Source: Bacteroidales bacterium (GTDB lineage Bacteria > Bacteroidota > Bacteroidia > Bacteroidales > UBA12077). From it: DNA of 64,000 nt. A model generated the notes under the pieces. It was not told where the DNA came from. It was given only the letters and a program-made list of their open reading frames with translations, and did no database searches. This document shows positions 1 to 8,625 of the stretch, one piece after another. The translations under genes and the position numbers were made by a program. The first letter of the stretch is position 1. Each line of letters starts with the position of its first letter. The stretch spans positions 1 through 64,000 of the forward strand of contig JANQHE010000003.1 in the NCBI GenBank assembly GCA_028282785.1, in the 5' to 3' direction.

Positions 1-110
1 ATAAAAAGCTGTTAAACAGAGAACCACAAAGAAAACGCAAAGTTTCTCAAAGTAAAAAATACGAACAAAATTCAACAATTCTACTTTTTGGACAACCTCA
101 CGTGTGCAAT

Positions 111-500
111 TTATTTTATTCTTTTAAACACTGAAGTTTTTCCTTCGCTCATGAAATTAAGTTCGGATTTATTTTCATTTAATTTAAACTCATATCTATG
201 ATCTTCAGGATGTGCATGTGAATGATCGCCGCCTTCATGAGAATGGTCATGCTCCGGTACAACATGCTTCATGATGAACATGTTTTCATTGATTTCAAAA
301 GTTCCTTTTTCAAGTAGTTCATCATTTTTATAATATTTCCATACATGATTTTCGCCTATCTCAAGAATGTAATCAATTGTATCGGTTTTGGTGTTTTGCC
401 ATTTCCCGGTCAAATCATTTTGCTTTTTACTTCCTGAATTACAACTAAAAAATGCAATTGAAATTAAAACTACAAATAAAAATAAAACTGTTCTTCTCAT
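111..500 (-). CDS. small His-rich lipoprotein, function unknown
   Basis: About 129 residues from the ATG at 500. This start is preferred over one 33 bases upstream because it places a signal peptide (MRRTVLFLF...) directly before the lipobox FFSC, so the product should be a lipoprotein. The middle reads like a lipocalin-type beta protein (DLTGKWQN... then KYYKNDELLEKGTFEI). It carries a histidine-rich stretch, HDHSHEGGDHSHAHPEDH, that could bind zinc or another transition metal. It lies about 3 kb downstream of a zinc operon on the same strand but is not contiguous with it. I do not recognise the family; a periplasmic metal-buffering role is inference only. Confidence 0.6.
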   Translation of the reverse strand: MRRTVLFLFVVLISIAFFSCNSGSKKQNDLTGKWQNTKTDTIDYILEIGENHVWKYYKNDELLEKGTFEINENMFIMKHVVPEHDHSHEGGDHSHAHPEDHRYEFKLNENKSELNFMSEGKTSVFKRIK

Positions 501-574
501 AATTAAAGTGTTAGTTAAAATATTCATGCACAATAATTACAGCGCTTTATGGCTCAAGATTACAAATTCTTTCA

Positions 575-982
575 TTAAATATTACTGCCTTTTTTAAAGA
601 AAATAAGCCTTCCAAAAATACCATCTCTTTCAATTTTTTCTTTTAACAAGTATGTTAATATTCCACTTATAAGCCCGGCTAAAATATCTTTCCAATCGAA
701 TGTTCCATGTATTCCAATTAAACCTAAAGGTTCCCAAATAATTGTATATACAAGCGTAAATAATATAATCTGTTTGTTTTTTTCTTTGTTAGAGTAATTT
801 TTAAAGGACCAAAAGAAGAAACATGCAGCAATAACCGATGCTAAACTTCCAATGGTATCAGCCAATCCAAGATCATTAATTCCATTTGCATATATGTACG
901 GTCTGTAAAGTTGTGTCAATAATTGAGCAATTATTACAATACTAATGGATATCAGCAAATATCTCTTTTGATTTTTGGACAT
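575..982 (-). CDS. small integral membrane protein, unknown
   Basis: 135 residues with four likely membrane segments, starting near residues 8, 38, 71 and 95, and a basic C-terminal tail (KEKIERDGIFGRLIFFKKG). No catalytic motif is visible. It stands alone, with no close partner on either side. Family not recognised. It is treated as a real gene because the hydrophobic periodicity and codon use look normal for the window. Confidence 0.55.
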   Translation of the reverse strand: MSKNQKRYLLISISIVIIAQLLTQLYRPYIYANGINDLGLADTIGSLASVIAACFFFWSFKNYSNKEKNKQIILFTLVYTIIWEPLGLIGIHGTFDWKDILAGLISGILTYLLKEKIERDGIFGRLIFFKKGSNI

Positions 983-1073
983 TATTTTAGTTTTTAATTA
1001 TTACTTTTTCAATATAAACTTGCTGTAAAATATATTAAATACCACGCTTACCGGTTTAACCCGTCTGCCGAAT

Positions 1074-1115
1074 TTATCCACCGTAGGAGGACAGGCAGGT
1101 CGCGGTTAGGCAAGT
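1074..1115. repeat. dispersed GC-rich intergenic repeat, copy 1
   Basis: A GC-rich patch in AT-rich spacer containing ACAGGCAGGTCGCGGTTAGG followed by AAGTTGTCAA. It resembles the elements at 3432-3480 and 10165-10191 (shared GGCAGGT core, and GTTGTCAA with the second copy). It looks like a degenerate, palindromic intergenic repeat of the sort scattered through Bacteroidota genomes. Confidence 0.4.
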
Positions 1116-1172
1116 TGTCAAACCACTGCTTCACCCTTATGTTTTATGAGTTACCGCTATAAAACGAGTTAA

Positions 1173-1886
1173 CTACTTAAGTTCAAATTTGCAAAGAATT
1201 GAATACTCCAGTTTAATTTTTTCAAATTCTATTTCAGGGTTCTTTCCAAGTTCCATTTTATCAGAATAGCCGTGAACAACAATGTTAGATAATCCGGCTA
1301 CCCGGCCTTCCAGTGCTTTATAAAAAGGATTTTCTATTTCTTGAATGTAAATAGCTTTACCAATATTCTGGTTAATTGCATTAGCTAAAGATGATGCTTT
1401 ATCTTTAGCTGCTTTAATTGCCTGTATTTTAACCTCCTTTTTAAATTTCCGGATTTCCGAATGTTCAATTCTATCTATTGATATGTTCGAAATTCCTAAG
1501 GATTCCAACCCTTGAAAAACTAAACCGGCTGTTTTTGCATCATTAACTTCTAATTGATACTCCCTTATCGAATGAATTTTTGAAGCTTTTAACCAATAAT
1601 TTTTGAAATTACTTACCATATCTTTTATTGCCAGTTTCTCTGATATGTCAATTTCAATTTCAGTTAGTTTACCGATCATTAGCTTCTCTATTTCTTCAAG
1701 CTGTTTCTTACCATTAAAATCTTTCTCGTCGATAATAATTCTCAGATAAATTTCGTTGGGAATAACCTCCATTTCCGCTTTTCCGGTTACTTCAATAAAG
1801 TTTTGGTCAATATAATTTTTTGTACCAATCTGTGAAAAAGCAGTTAGAGGTAAGATCATTATAAGGATTAAAATTATTTTTCTCAT
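1173..1886 (-). CDS. SIMPL-domain (DUF541) periplasmic protein
   Basis: 237 residues with a cleavable-looking signal peptide ending near FSQ (residue 19). The mature protein begins with the typical SIMPL/DUF541 opening, FIEVTGKAEMEVIPNEIYLR, and ends in an IKLEYSILCKFELK strand. The mixed alpha/beta body and the long KAAKDKASSLANAI helix fit the family. SIMPL proteins are periplasmic or envelope proteins linked to oxidative stress and membrane integrity, but their biochemical role is not settled. It is a single-gene unit, with 317 bases to the next gene on its upstream side. Confidence 0.8.
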   Translation of the reverse strand: MRKIILILIMILPLTAFSQIGTKNYIDQNFIEVTGKAEMEVIPNEIYLRIIIDEKDFNGKKQLEEIEKLMIGKLTEIEIDISEKLAIKDMVSNFKNYWLKASKIHSIREYQLEVNDAKTAGLVFQGLESLGISNISIDRIEHSEIRKFKKEVKIQAIKAAKDKASSLANAINQNIGKAIYIQEIENPFYKALEGRVAGLSNIVVHGYSDKMELGKNPEIEFEKIKLEYSILCKFELK

Positions 1887-2101
1887 AAAATCCGTATTTT
1901 AGTTTTGGTTGTTTACAATGGCTTTTATTTATTTCATTGTTTTGAATAACCTTTTTTATGTCATCCAAAAACGAAAGCTAATATAACAAAAATTGTCAAT
2001 GAGTTACAAAACTACTATGCCTTTACATAGCAACGCGTGTTATAAGTATGGATGTATGTGTTCTATAATTGAAATTAACGAATGATTGAGAAATATATTA
2101 T

Positions 2102-2125
2102 AAAAAAGCCTGTTTTATAACAGGC
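2102..2125 (-). terminator. intrinsic terminator after the patatin gene
   Basis: Perfect 7-bp stem GCCTGTT/AACAGGC with a 4-base loop, followed on the minus strand by a run of six T. It lies about 80 bases past the stop of the patatin-like gene. The rest of the 1887-2203 spacer shows nothing else I can name. Confidence 0.8.
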
Positions 2126-2203
2126 AATAGTGAGGTAAATTTTTTAATACTTTTTTAATCAAGTTGAAAAGTTCCCGATAACATTGTATAGCTTGTATAT
2201 TCA

Positions 2204-3262
2204 TTAAACAGCTAAATCTTTTAACGGTTTTAGTTCTTTTAAATATGTCATCATACCATTATAACCGGAATGATATAGCCTGTCATAATCTGTCTTGGGT
2301 TCTGGTAAACGCATCGGGTCATCTTTATCGGCCACAATATCAAAATTTACCGGACTAATTCCCAAATCGTTGATTTTAGCCGATCGTTTTTGAAGGTTGG
2401 GTGTTTTATTGAATTCAATTATCTGAACTTTCAACAAGGTTAAAAACAGGTCCTCAATATAATGCACTAGATTGTCTTTTTTCTCTTTTTTTCCTGCATT
2501 TTCGGGTGTAAATAAATGACAGCCAAAAGTTTCCCAGTTTACACCGTCAAAAAAGTTTTTATTATTCTCCACATATTTTTTATTATCAAAAACCTCCATC
2601 GGGTAGTTATTCACTGTTCCACCATCGGCATAATGATCCCCTTCGTAATCAATTGATTCAAAATACAATGGTATTGACATTGACATACGAACTGCATTAG
2701 CCACGGGCATTTCCGGTTTTGTTTCATGAGAAAATATCTCGTTGGTATGTTTGGTTATATTCGTAACCGAAACGTACAGATCCCGAAAACCGGCCTTTTG
2801 AAAATCGGAAAATGTTTGTAATCCTTTTTTGGCTTTTATATCAGCCGAAACTTTTTCGTTTTTTTGAAATTGTCCATCAATAGTATTTTTTAGCCAGTTA
2901 TAAAAATAATCGCTGGTATACCAGCCATACTGCTTTATAAGCCTGCGGATACAAGCTAAATCGTCAATAGCCGAACCAAGAAATTCAGCAGCTATTTTGT
3001 GGTCAGTTCCTGCCTGATCAGCTTTTTTATCAGGAACTTTAGAAAAATCCAGCGAATCTGCTAAATTTTTTATTTCCTGTGCACTTGTGCTAATACTGGT
3101 AACTAATGCTGTAATAGCACCTGCCGAAGCCCCGGAAACCCTTTTTATTTGTTTCAAAATATCATATTCATCAGAATCTAAAACTCTTAAAGCTCCCAGA
3201 TAAGCAATTCCTAATATTCCACCTCCACGAAATACAAGGTTTTTAAATGGATAATTGGACAT
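2204..3262 (-). CDS. patatin-like phospholipase
   Basis: 352 residues, a cytosolic-type patatin hydrolase. The oxyanion loop GGGILG is at residues 13-18. The nucleophile elbow GASAG has the catalytic serine at residue 46. The second dyad residue is the aspartate in DGG (YADGGTVNNYP, about residue 214). Family members cleave acyl chains from phospholipids or other lipids. No signal peptide is visible. It is monocistronic, with a clear terminator behind it. Substrate unknown; patatins occur both in lipid turnover and as effectors or anti-phage proteins, and nothing nearby argues for the latter. Confidence 0.88.
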   Translation of the reverse strand: MSNYPFKNLVFRGGGILGIAYLGALRVLDSDEYDILKQIKRVSGASAGAITALVTSISTSAQEIKNLADSLDFSKVPDKKADQAGTDHKIAAEFLGSAIDDLACIRRLIKQYGWYTSDYFYNWLKNTIDGQFQKNEKVSADIKAKKGLQTFSDFQKAGFRDLYVSVTNITKHTNEIFSHETKPEMPVANAVRMSMSIPLYFESIDYEGDHYADGGTVNNYPMEVFDNKKYVENNKNFFDGVNWETFGCHLFTPENAGKKEKKDNLVHYIEDLFLTLLKVQIIEFNKTPNLQKRSAKINDLGISPVNFDIVADKDDPMRLPEPKTDYDRLYHSGYNGMMTYLKELKPLKDLAV

Positions 3263-3431
3263 GTTAATTAATTTTAGTTTGACAATGCTTTACTAAATTT
3301 AATCAATTTTATCCAAACCATTTATAACATTTTGTAAAATAACGTGTTTGCCAATAAGCAAGTGTTAGTAAAAGTGCTAAACCTGCCATTAAGATTTGTA
3401 AGCCCTGTTAAAAATAGAAATAATACTTTCA

Positions 3432-3480
3432 CCTGCCTGACTGCCTAACGGCAGATAATCCGGCGGGCAGGTTGTCAAGA
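3432..3480. repeat. nested palindromic repeat, copy 2
   Basis: In the 361-base gap 3263-3623. Outer arms ACCTGCC and GGCAGGT enclose an inner hairpin CTGCC-TAAC-GGCAG, and GTTGTCAA follows. It shares the GGCAGGTTG core with the element at 10165-10191 and the GTTGTCAA tail with 1074-1115. No gene or promoter is evident in the rest of the gap. Confidence 0.55.
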
Positions 3481-3623
3481 TGAGATGTAGTTTCCAACTT
3501 GCAAAAAATGTCAAACAGTTAAGAATGATTATTTGATTTACGAACTTAAAAAGGTGAAAAGTAGTTTACCATTCTGTAAAGAACGCTTTACTTATAACCC
3601 TGGTTTTATGATATCTTAGCCTT

Positions 3624-4094
3624 TTATTTTATCAATTTTACAAATTCAACATCATCTAAAATATACATAAGATGCTCACTATCATTGACATTAAGCTTTA
3701 ATTTCCCTTTTACCTCAAAATAGTCATCTGTTTTCAGTCGCCTAAACTGTCTCAAATGTTCAGGTAATACATTTAATTCTATTATAGTTTGAAACCCTTC
3801 TCCCGTACAAAAAAAGCACATATTCATGGGATTATACGAAAGAACAAAAACATTACCGGTTATATCTAAGGGCAAAAAGAATCCTCGAATAGCTATTGTC
3901 TGTCCGTTTAATTCTTTCAGATCATTTCCAAATTTGGGTTTTGGTAATAGTGCATTATATTTCAGCGAATAGAAGTACTTAATTTTAACATCACTAAGCA
4001 ATAAATCCCAAGCTTTGTCATTGCTTAAGTTTTGCGCTTTTAATGAAATTGTGGAAATAATCGAAATAAATAGCAAAACTTGTCTTAATCTCAT
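3624..4094 (-). CDS. secreted partner protein of ABC exporter in zinc operon
   Basis: 156 residues with a signal peptide (residues 1 to about 20). The body is OB-like beta: an LNGQTIAIRGFFLPLD strand pair and a C-terminal YFEVKGKLKLN / MYILDDVEFVKLI. It carries a CxxC pair (C93, C96 in MCFFCTGEG). It resembles DUF3299-type proteins, which in other bacteria also sit beside LolC/MacB-like permeases in zinc-regulated operons. It is the last gene of the zinc operon, 3 bases after the permease. A periplasmic role with the ABC system is inferred from position. The exact family assignment is uncertain. Confidence 0.65.
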   Translation of the reverse strand: MRLRQVLLFISIISTISLKAQNLSNDKAWDLLLSDVKIKYFYSLKYNALLPKPKFGNDLKELNGQTIAIRGFFLPLDITGNVFVLSYNPMNMCFFCTGEGFQTIIELNVLPEHLRQFRRLKTDDYFEVKGKLKLNVNDSEHLMYILDDVEFVKLIK

Positions 4095-4097
4095 GAA

Positions 4098-5492
4098 TTA
4101 ACGGCTTAAAGTGAAATGAATATTGTTATTGTATGCCCGTAATGCGGGGAGAAAAGCTGCTAATAAACCTATACCTGTACAATAAGCCAAAAGAATTAAT
4201 TCTTTTTGAAAAACAACGTAATGGAAATTCCGGATAAACGCAAACTGTGGCAAAAGGCCCCAGATCAGGTACGAAACTACAATTCCCGTTACCCAACCTG
4301 AAACCGCTAAAATTATTCCCTGAAAATACAGCAGAGCAACTATTTTTAAACGTGAAGCCCCGGCAAGCCGTATGAGCGCAATTTCATAAACGCTTTGATT
4401 GAAAAGGTTCAATAGATAAATAAAAATATTAAGCGAAGAAATAAAGATGATTATCAAAGCCAACAGCCTCAATGTATCCAAACCAAAACCAAGCAGAGAA
4501 ATGAGCCTGTTCATTTCAATAACCGGCGAGGCTGCTTGCATATTGGTATTTTGATTAATAGCTCGTGGAAGGGTAACTGCTGCCTGAGGATTTTTATAGA
4601 ACACCAGCAAAGCTGTAATGGATTGTGATGGTTCGGTTTTGCTAATTACCAGTTCGCCTCTCATTTTATTATACAATTGTGCCTCTTCTTCGGTGAGTCC
4701 TTCGCCGTGCATAAGTTCGTGTTGCAAATGTTCCAGTGTTTTATTTTCATGTTTGATACCATCACTATGCTCGTTATGTTGGTTGCCATGGCCGCAATGC
4801 TCATCATGTTCATGTCCATGTTCATGATGTTCGCAGGCTTCATTATGCGCATGTTCTCCAATATGTTCGTGTTTCTCACCATGAACCATCCAAACGCTTT
4901 CGGTAGGAGTGAGTATCAGATTATCCGTAATATTGCCCGAATGATAAAGAACTCCGGTAACGGTATAATGAAAATCTTCATGGGTATGCCCTTCTGCCAT
5001 AAAACCATGAACCCCGGCAAAAGTATCACCCACTTTTAGTCCTGTTTTTTCGGCCACATTTGCTCCAATAACTGCGTCAAGAGGTTTGGCAAACTCATTT
5101 CCTGTATTAAAACTACATGCATACAATTTTAAATATTCAATATTCGTCCCAACAATTCGGAAACTCTTGTAACTATCACCCAACGAAATAGGTATAGTTT
5201 TTTTTACCAGTGGGTTGTGCTGAATTTTTTCAACTTCGTCCAAAGCTATGTTTCCTGTAGGGACATCTACATGAAGAACCGACGAAAGGATCAATTGTAA
5301 AGGGCTACCCTTTGCACCCACTACTAAATCAATACCTGCAAGGTTTGTCTTATACTGATTGTTGATAAACGTTTCAGCTTTAATAATTAAGGAAATCAAG
5401 GCGACTCCTATGGCAAATAATAATACACTTAACGCACTGTTATATGGTTTGTGAATAAGTTTTGCCAGTGAGATTTTTATAATGGTAAGCAT
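4098..5492 (-). CDS. FtsX/LolC-type ABC transporter permease with His-rich insert
   Basis: 464 residues with the MacB/LolC architecture: one membrane segment near residues 20-38, a large periplasmic domain (about 40-325), then three membrane segments near 335-360, 385-410 and 430-455. The periplasmic domain has an insert at residues 204-262 extremely rich in His, Asp and Glu (for example EHHEHGHEHDEHCGHGNQH), a plausible zinc-binding loop. It overlaps no gene but is 2 bases from its ATPase. Family members do not import ions. They usually move lipids, lipoproteins or peptides or transmit force, so a zinc-linked envelope function is inferred from the insert and operon. Confidence 0.85.
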   Translation of the reverse strand: MLTIIKISLAKLIHKPYNSALSVLLFAIGVALISLIIKAETFINNQYKTNLAGIDLVVGAKGSPLQLILSSVLHVDVPTGNIALDEVEKIQHNPLVKKTIPISLGDSYKSFRIVGTNIEYLKLYACSFNTGNEFAKPLDAVIGANVAEKTGLKVGDTFAGVHGFMAEGHTHEDFHYTVTGVLYHSGNITDNLILTPTESVWMVHGEKHEHIGEHAHNEACEHHEHGHEHDEHCGHGNQHNEHSDGIKHENKTLEHLQHELMHGEGLTEEEAQLYNKMRGELVISKTEPSQSITALLVFYKNPQAAVTLPRAINQNTNMQAASPVIEMNRLISLLGFGLDTLRLLALIIIFISSLNIFIYLLNLFNQSVYEIALIRLAGASRLKIVALLYFQGIILAVSGWVTGIVVSYLIWGLLPQFAFIRNFHYVVFQKELILLAYCTGIGLLAAFLPALRAYNNNIHFTLSR

Positions 5493-5494
5493 AA

Positions 5495-6130
5495 CTAGTT
5501 TAATTTAATTGTTTTAACAAACTCACTTTTCAAACGGGCATCGTGCGTGGCAACCATAAGTGTTACCCCATATGCTCTGCTGATACTAAGCAAAAGGTCG
5601 GTAAAACGCTTGCAGTTAGCATCGTCTAAACTCGATGTGGGTTCATCGGCTAGAAGTATACCGGGTTTATTAACCAATGCCCGGGCTATTGAAAAACGCT
5701 GTAACTCTCCATTACTCAATTGAGCAGGTTTTTTATCTGATAATTGTGCAATTTTTAAATCACTTAATAGTTTAGCTATGTAGTCCGGATCTGCTTTTTG
5801 ACCAGATAATCCGGTAAAATACACCAGGTTTTTATGCATATTAAGCGCATCAATAAAATAACTTTTTTGAAATACCAAACCAATATGTTGTGCTCTGAAA
5901 ATATCAAGCTGTGAAGGTCTTAAGGTATTAATCGGTGTGTTAGAAATGGTTATTGTTCCATTTGAAGGGGTCAAAATACCTGCAATTAAATGAAGCAAGG
6001 TTGTTTTTCCGCTGCCCGAGTTTCCAGTAAGCAGCCACGATTCTTTCTCACCGATATTTATATCGGCAAAGTCGAAAACTTTATTGCCAGGATACTGAAA
6101 CGAGAGGTTTTTTGTTTTAATACAGTCCAT
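5495..6130 (-). CDS. ABC transporter ATP-binding protein (LolD/MacB type)
   Basis: 211 residues. Walker A GNSGSGKTT at 36-44, Q-loop QKSYF near 88, signature LSNGE at 138-142, Walker B ILLADEPTSSLD at 158-169, and switch His in ATHD near 195. This is the LolD/MacB-type ATPase that drives the FtsX-like permease encoded 2 bases downstream. Its operon position behind a ZIP transporter and COG0523 proteins places it in the zinc-limitation response. Confidence 0.93.
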   Translation of the reverse strand: MDCIKTKNLSFQYPGNKVFDFADINIGEKESWLLTGNSGSGKTTLLHLIAGILTPSNGTITISNTPINTLRPSQLDIFRAQHIGLVFQKSYFIDALNMHKNLVYFTGLSGQKADPDYIAKLLSDLKIAQLSDKKPAQLSNGELQRFSIARALVNKPGILLADEPTSSLDDANCKRFTDLLLSISRAYGVTLMVATHDARLKSEFVKTIKLN

Positions 6131-6147
6131 AATTACTTGAATATATT

Positions 6148-6951
6148 TTAATGCCCATGGTTACATTCTTCAGTATGCTCATGCTGATGACCATGATGGT
6201 GTTCGTGGTTTTGTCCTATATACAGCATGAGCACCAGTCCGATAATTATCACCATTAATTGCAACGAGTTTTTTCGTATCGATTTCTCCCTATGTAGTTC
6301 GGGTATAAGGTCAGAACCAGCTAAATAGATAAACCCGCCTGCTGCCAAAGGCAATACATAAGCCGAAATATTGTTAAACAAAGCTCCCAACCATAAAGTA
6401 CCAATTGCACCCGCAATAGCCGTACATGCCGCTAAAAAATTAAAGAAAAGTGCTTTTTTTCTTGAAAAACCTGCATGTATCAATATGCCAAAATCACTGA
6501 TTTCCTGAGGAATTTCGTGTGCAATAACGGCTAAAGTTGTGGCAAGACCAATTTCAGGAGACACCATCCAAGATGAGGCTATTAGTATTCCATCAATAAA
6601 ATTATGCAATCCATCGGTAAAAAGGCTGATATATCCCAAGGGAGCTTCTTTTTTAATTTCCTCTACATTGTGGTTGTGATGCCAGTGAATTAATTTTTCA
6701 ATAATAAACATCAGCAAAATGCCGCCTACAATCAGCAATCCTATTAGAAAGCTATTATTAAGTATTTCTTGTGATTCAGGAATTAAAATAAAAAATGCAT
6801 TTCCGAAAAGTGCACCCACAGCAAAACTAACAAGCACAAATACTATTTTCTGCAATAATTTTATTTTGAAAGCAAGAAATAATGCTCCGGCAAAAGAGGC
6901 TACACTTACTACAAATGTGCTAACTAATGCATTTATCCATATATCATTCAT
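6148..6951 (-). CDS. ZIP-family zinc transporter
   Basis: 267 residues with about eight membrane segments. The ZIP metal-site signatures are present: HNFIDG at 116-121 and HEIPQE at 145-150. A His-rich cytoplasmic loop (HWHHNHN, residues 89-95) precedes them, and the extreme C terminus is His-rich (HEHHHGHQHEHTEECNHGH). ZIP proteins move Zn2+ or related cations into the cytoplasm. Position in a Zur-type operon makes zinc the likely substrate. Seventeen bases separate it from the ABC ATPase gene. Confidence 0.92.
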   Translation of the reverse strand: MNDIWINALVSTFVVSVASFAGALFLAFKIKLLQKIVFVLVSFAVGALFGNAFFILIPESQEILNNSFLIGLLIVGGILLMFIIEKLIHWHHNHNVEEIKKEAPLGYISLFTDGLHNFIDGILIASSWMVSPEIGLATTLAVIAHEIPQEISDFGILIHAGFSRKKALFFNFLAACTAIAGAIGTLWLGALFNNISAYVLPLAAGGFIYLAGSDLIPELHREKSIRKNSLQLMVIIIGLVLMLYIGQNHEHHHGHQHEHTEECNHGH

Positions 6952-6985
6952 TACTATTTTTCTTTTTTAAATTGGTTCTATTAGC

Positions 6986-8158
6986 CTAAAGGTTTTTATC
7001 TAATCCAAACTCAAGCAATTCATTGTCAGTACAAAGACAAGCATCAAGTCCTTTCCTGATTTTATCTTCAGGCATATCCTGTCCAATAAGCACAATTTCA
7101 ATGTGTCGGTCGCCAAAATGTTTATCCCAACCTGCCATAATTATTTCCTCGTTTGCCTGAAATACAGGATGTTGGTTTCGATCCTTTATGGGTAGGGATG
7201 CCCACCATACACCTGCTTTTTGAATGTTCGACATACGTCCCGCATGGCTCCATACCAGTGCATCGTTGGGTTGCGAAGCTAGCCAATAGAATCCTTTGCT
7301 GCGCAATATTCCATGGTGCCAATGTTCATTTATATACTTTTCAAACCGTTGGGGATGAAACGGGAAACGTTTACGGTACACAAATGAGCCAATTCCATAT
7401 TCGTCAGTTTCCGGGATATGTTCAGATTCAAGTTCTTTTATCCATCCAGCGCCTTTTGATGCTTCTTCAAAATCAAACAATCCTGTATTGAGTATTTCAG
7501 ACAGGTCAACTTTACCATGAGATGTTGTAATTATATGTGCCTCTGGGTTCAGTTTTTTCAACACTCTTTTTATTTCTTCCAGTTTATAAGTTGATGAAAG
7601 GTCGGCTTTGTTGATAACAATTACATTGGCAAACTCAATTTGGTCAGTCAGTAGATCAACAATATTGCGCTCATCTTCCTGATCGTTTAAATCACGTTCG
7701 GCAATGGTATCCATCGACATAAAGTCTTTTTCAAAATTTAATGCATCTATAACAGTTACCATCGTATCAAGCCTGCATAGTTTGGTTAGGTCCAAGCCAA
7801 GTTCTTCAAAGGAGTAACTAAAAGTTTGAGCTACCGGAAGGGGTTCTGATATTCCTGTACTCTCTATTAGCAGGTAATGGAATCTGCCTTCTGAAGCCAG
7901 TTTTGTAACTTCTTTCACCAAATCATCACGCAAGGTACAACAAATACAACCGTTGCTCATCTCCACAAGTTTTTCTTCTGTTCGAGATAGTGTAGAACCT
8001 TGTTCAACCAATTTGCTGTCAATATTTATATCGCTCATATCATTTACAATTACCGCTACTTTCAAATTGCTGCGGTTGTTAAGTACATGATTGAGCAAAG
8101 TGGTTTTTCCAGCTCCTAAAAAACCGCTCAATACGGTCACGGGAATTTTTTTGTCCAT
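6986..8158 (-). CDS. COG0523 (CobW/ZigA-like) zinc GTPase metallochaperone
   Basis: 390 residues. G1/Walker [10 protein letters not shown] at 12-20, the CxCC zinc site at C71, C73 and C74 ([12 protein letters not shown]), the NKAD base-recognition motif near residue 195, and a CobW C-terminal domain (from about 265). The C-terminal part contains [20 protein letters not shown], a pattern of the ZigA/YciC-like subgroup. These GTPases deliver zinc to client enzymes under zinc starvation. It is second of two COG0523 members in this operon and is longer than the other. Confidence 0.9.
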   Translation of the reverse strand: MDKKIPVTVLSGFLGAGKTTLLNHVLNNRSNLKVAVIVNDMSDINIDSKLVEQGSTLSRTEEKLVEMSNGCICCTLRDDLVKEVTKLASEGRFHYLLIESTGISEPLPVAQTFSYSFEELGLDLTKLCRLDTMVTVIDALNFEKDFMSMDTIAERDLNDQEDERNIVDLLTDQIEFANVIVINKADLSSTYKLEEIKRVLKKLNPEAHIITTSHGKVDLSEILNTGLFDFEEASKGAGWIKELESEHIPETDEYGIGSFVYRKRFPFHPQRFEKYINEHWHHGILRSKGFYWLASQPNDALVWSHAGRMSNIQKAGVWWASLPIKDRNQHPVFQANEEIIMAGWDKHFGDRHIEIVLIGQDMPEDKIRKGLDACLCTDNELLEFGLDKNL

Positions 8159-8170
8159 GTATATAAGATT

Positions 8171-8557
8171 TTAAATTTCACAACAATTATCAATACACTG
8201 GCAGTACTTTTTGTTGTACAAATGCAACGCAAATAATAAAAAAGCGGATACATAAAGCCAAAACAAAGACAATGAAGCAATTTCGGTATGATGGTTTACA
8301 ATCAAAAAGCTAAGAATGCCAAATAAAATATAAAATGTGAACTTTACCCACTTTTTAGAACTGTTTTTTGCGGCAAAATAAACAGCTATAAAAGATATGG
8401 TTAAAAACAGAAAATCTATAGCACGCCACCAAATAGGGCTTTCTGCGCAACAGCTTGCTGCACAGGCCTGGGCAATAAAAATAAAAGGTGTCATTATGCA
8501 ATGTACAAGGCATAAGCTTGAGCTTGCCATCCCAATGTTATCGGCTGAGATTCTCAT
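8171..8557 (-). CDS. MerC-domain membrane protein
   Basis: 128 residues with four membrane helices. MerC-like cysteine pairs lie in the first two helices (C16 and C20 in LCLVHC; C32, C36 and C37 in CAASCC). A Cys-rich tail, CQCIDNCCEI, could bind metal. MerC proteins were first described as mercury transporters. MerC-domain proteins inside Bacteroidota zinc operons, as here between two COG0523 genes, more likely handle zinc. The 68-base gap to the upstream COG0523 gene is the largest inside the operon. Confidence 0.8.
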   Translation of the reverse strand: MRISADNIGMASSSLCLVHCIMTPFIFIAQACAASCCAESPIWWRAIDFLFLTISFIAVYFAAKNSSKKWVKFTFYILFGILSFLIVNHHTEIASLSLFWLYVSAFLLFALHLYNKKYCQCIDNCCEI

Positions 8558-8625
8558 TTCGTTTCATTTTTAATTTATTCATAGCCTATAATTAAGAACT
8601 GTTGTAGTGATATTAATTCCATCTA

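Noticed and set aside
2204..3262. Patatin gene as part of an anti-phage CBASS-type system
   Set aside because: No nucleotide cyclase or accessory genes nearby; it is a single gene with its own terminator.
4618..5039. Plus-strand open frames rich in Cys, Ser and Met across the permease gene
   Set aside because: They are the complement of the His/Glu-rich insert codons of the real minus-strand permease gene; no start context or family resemblance.
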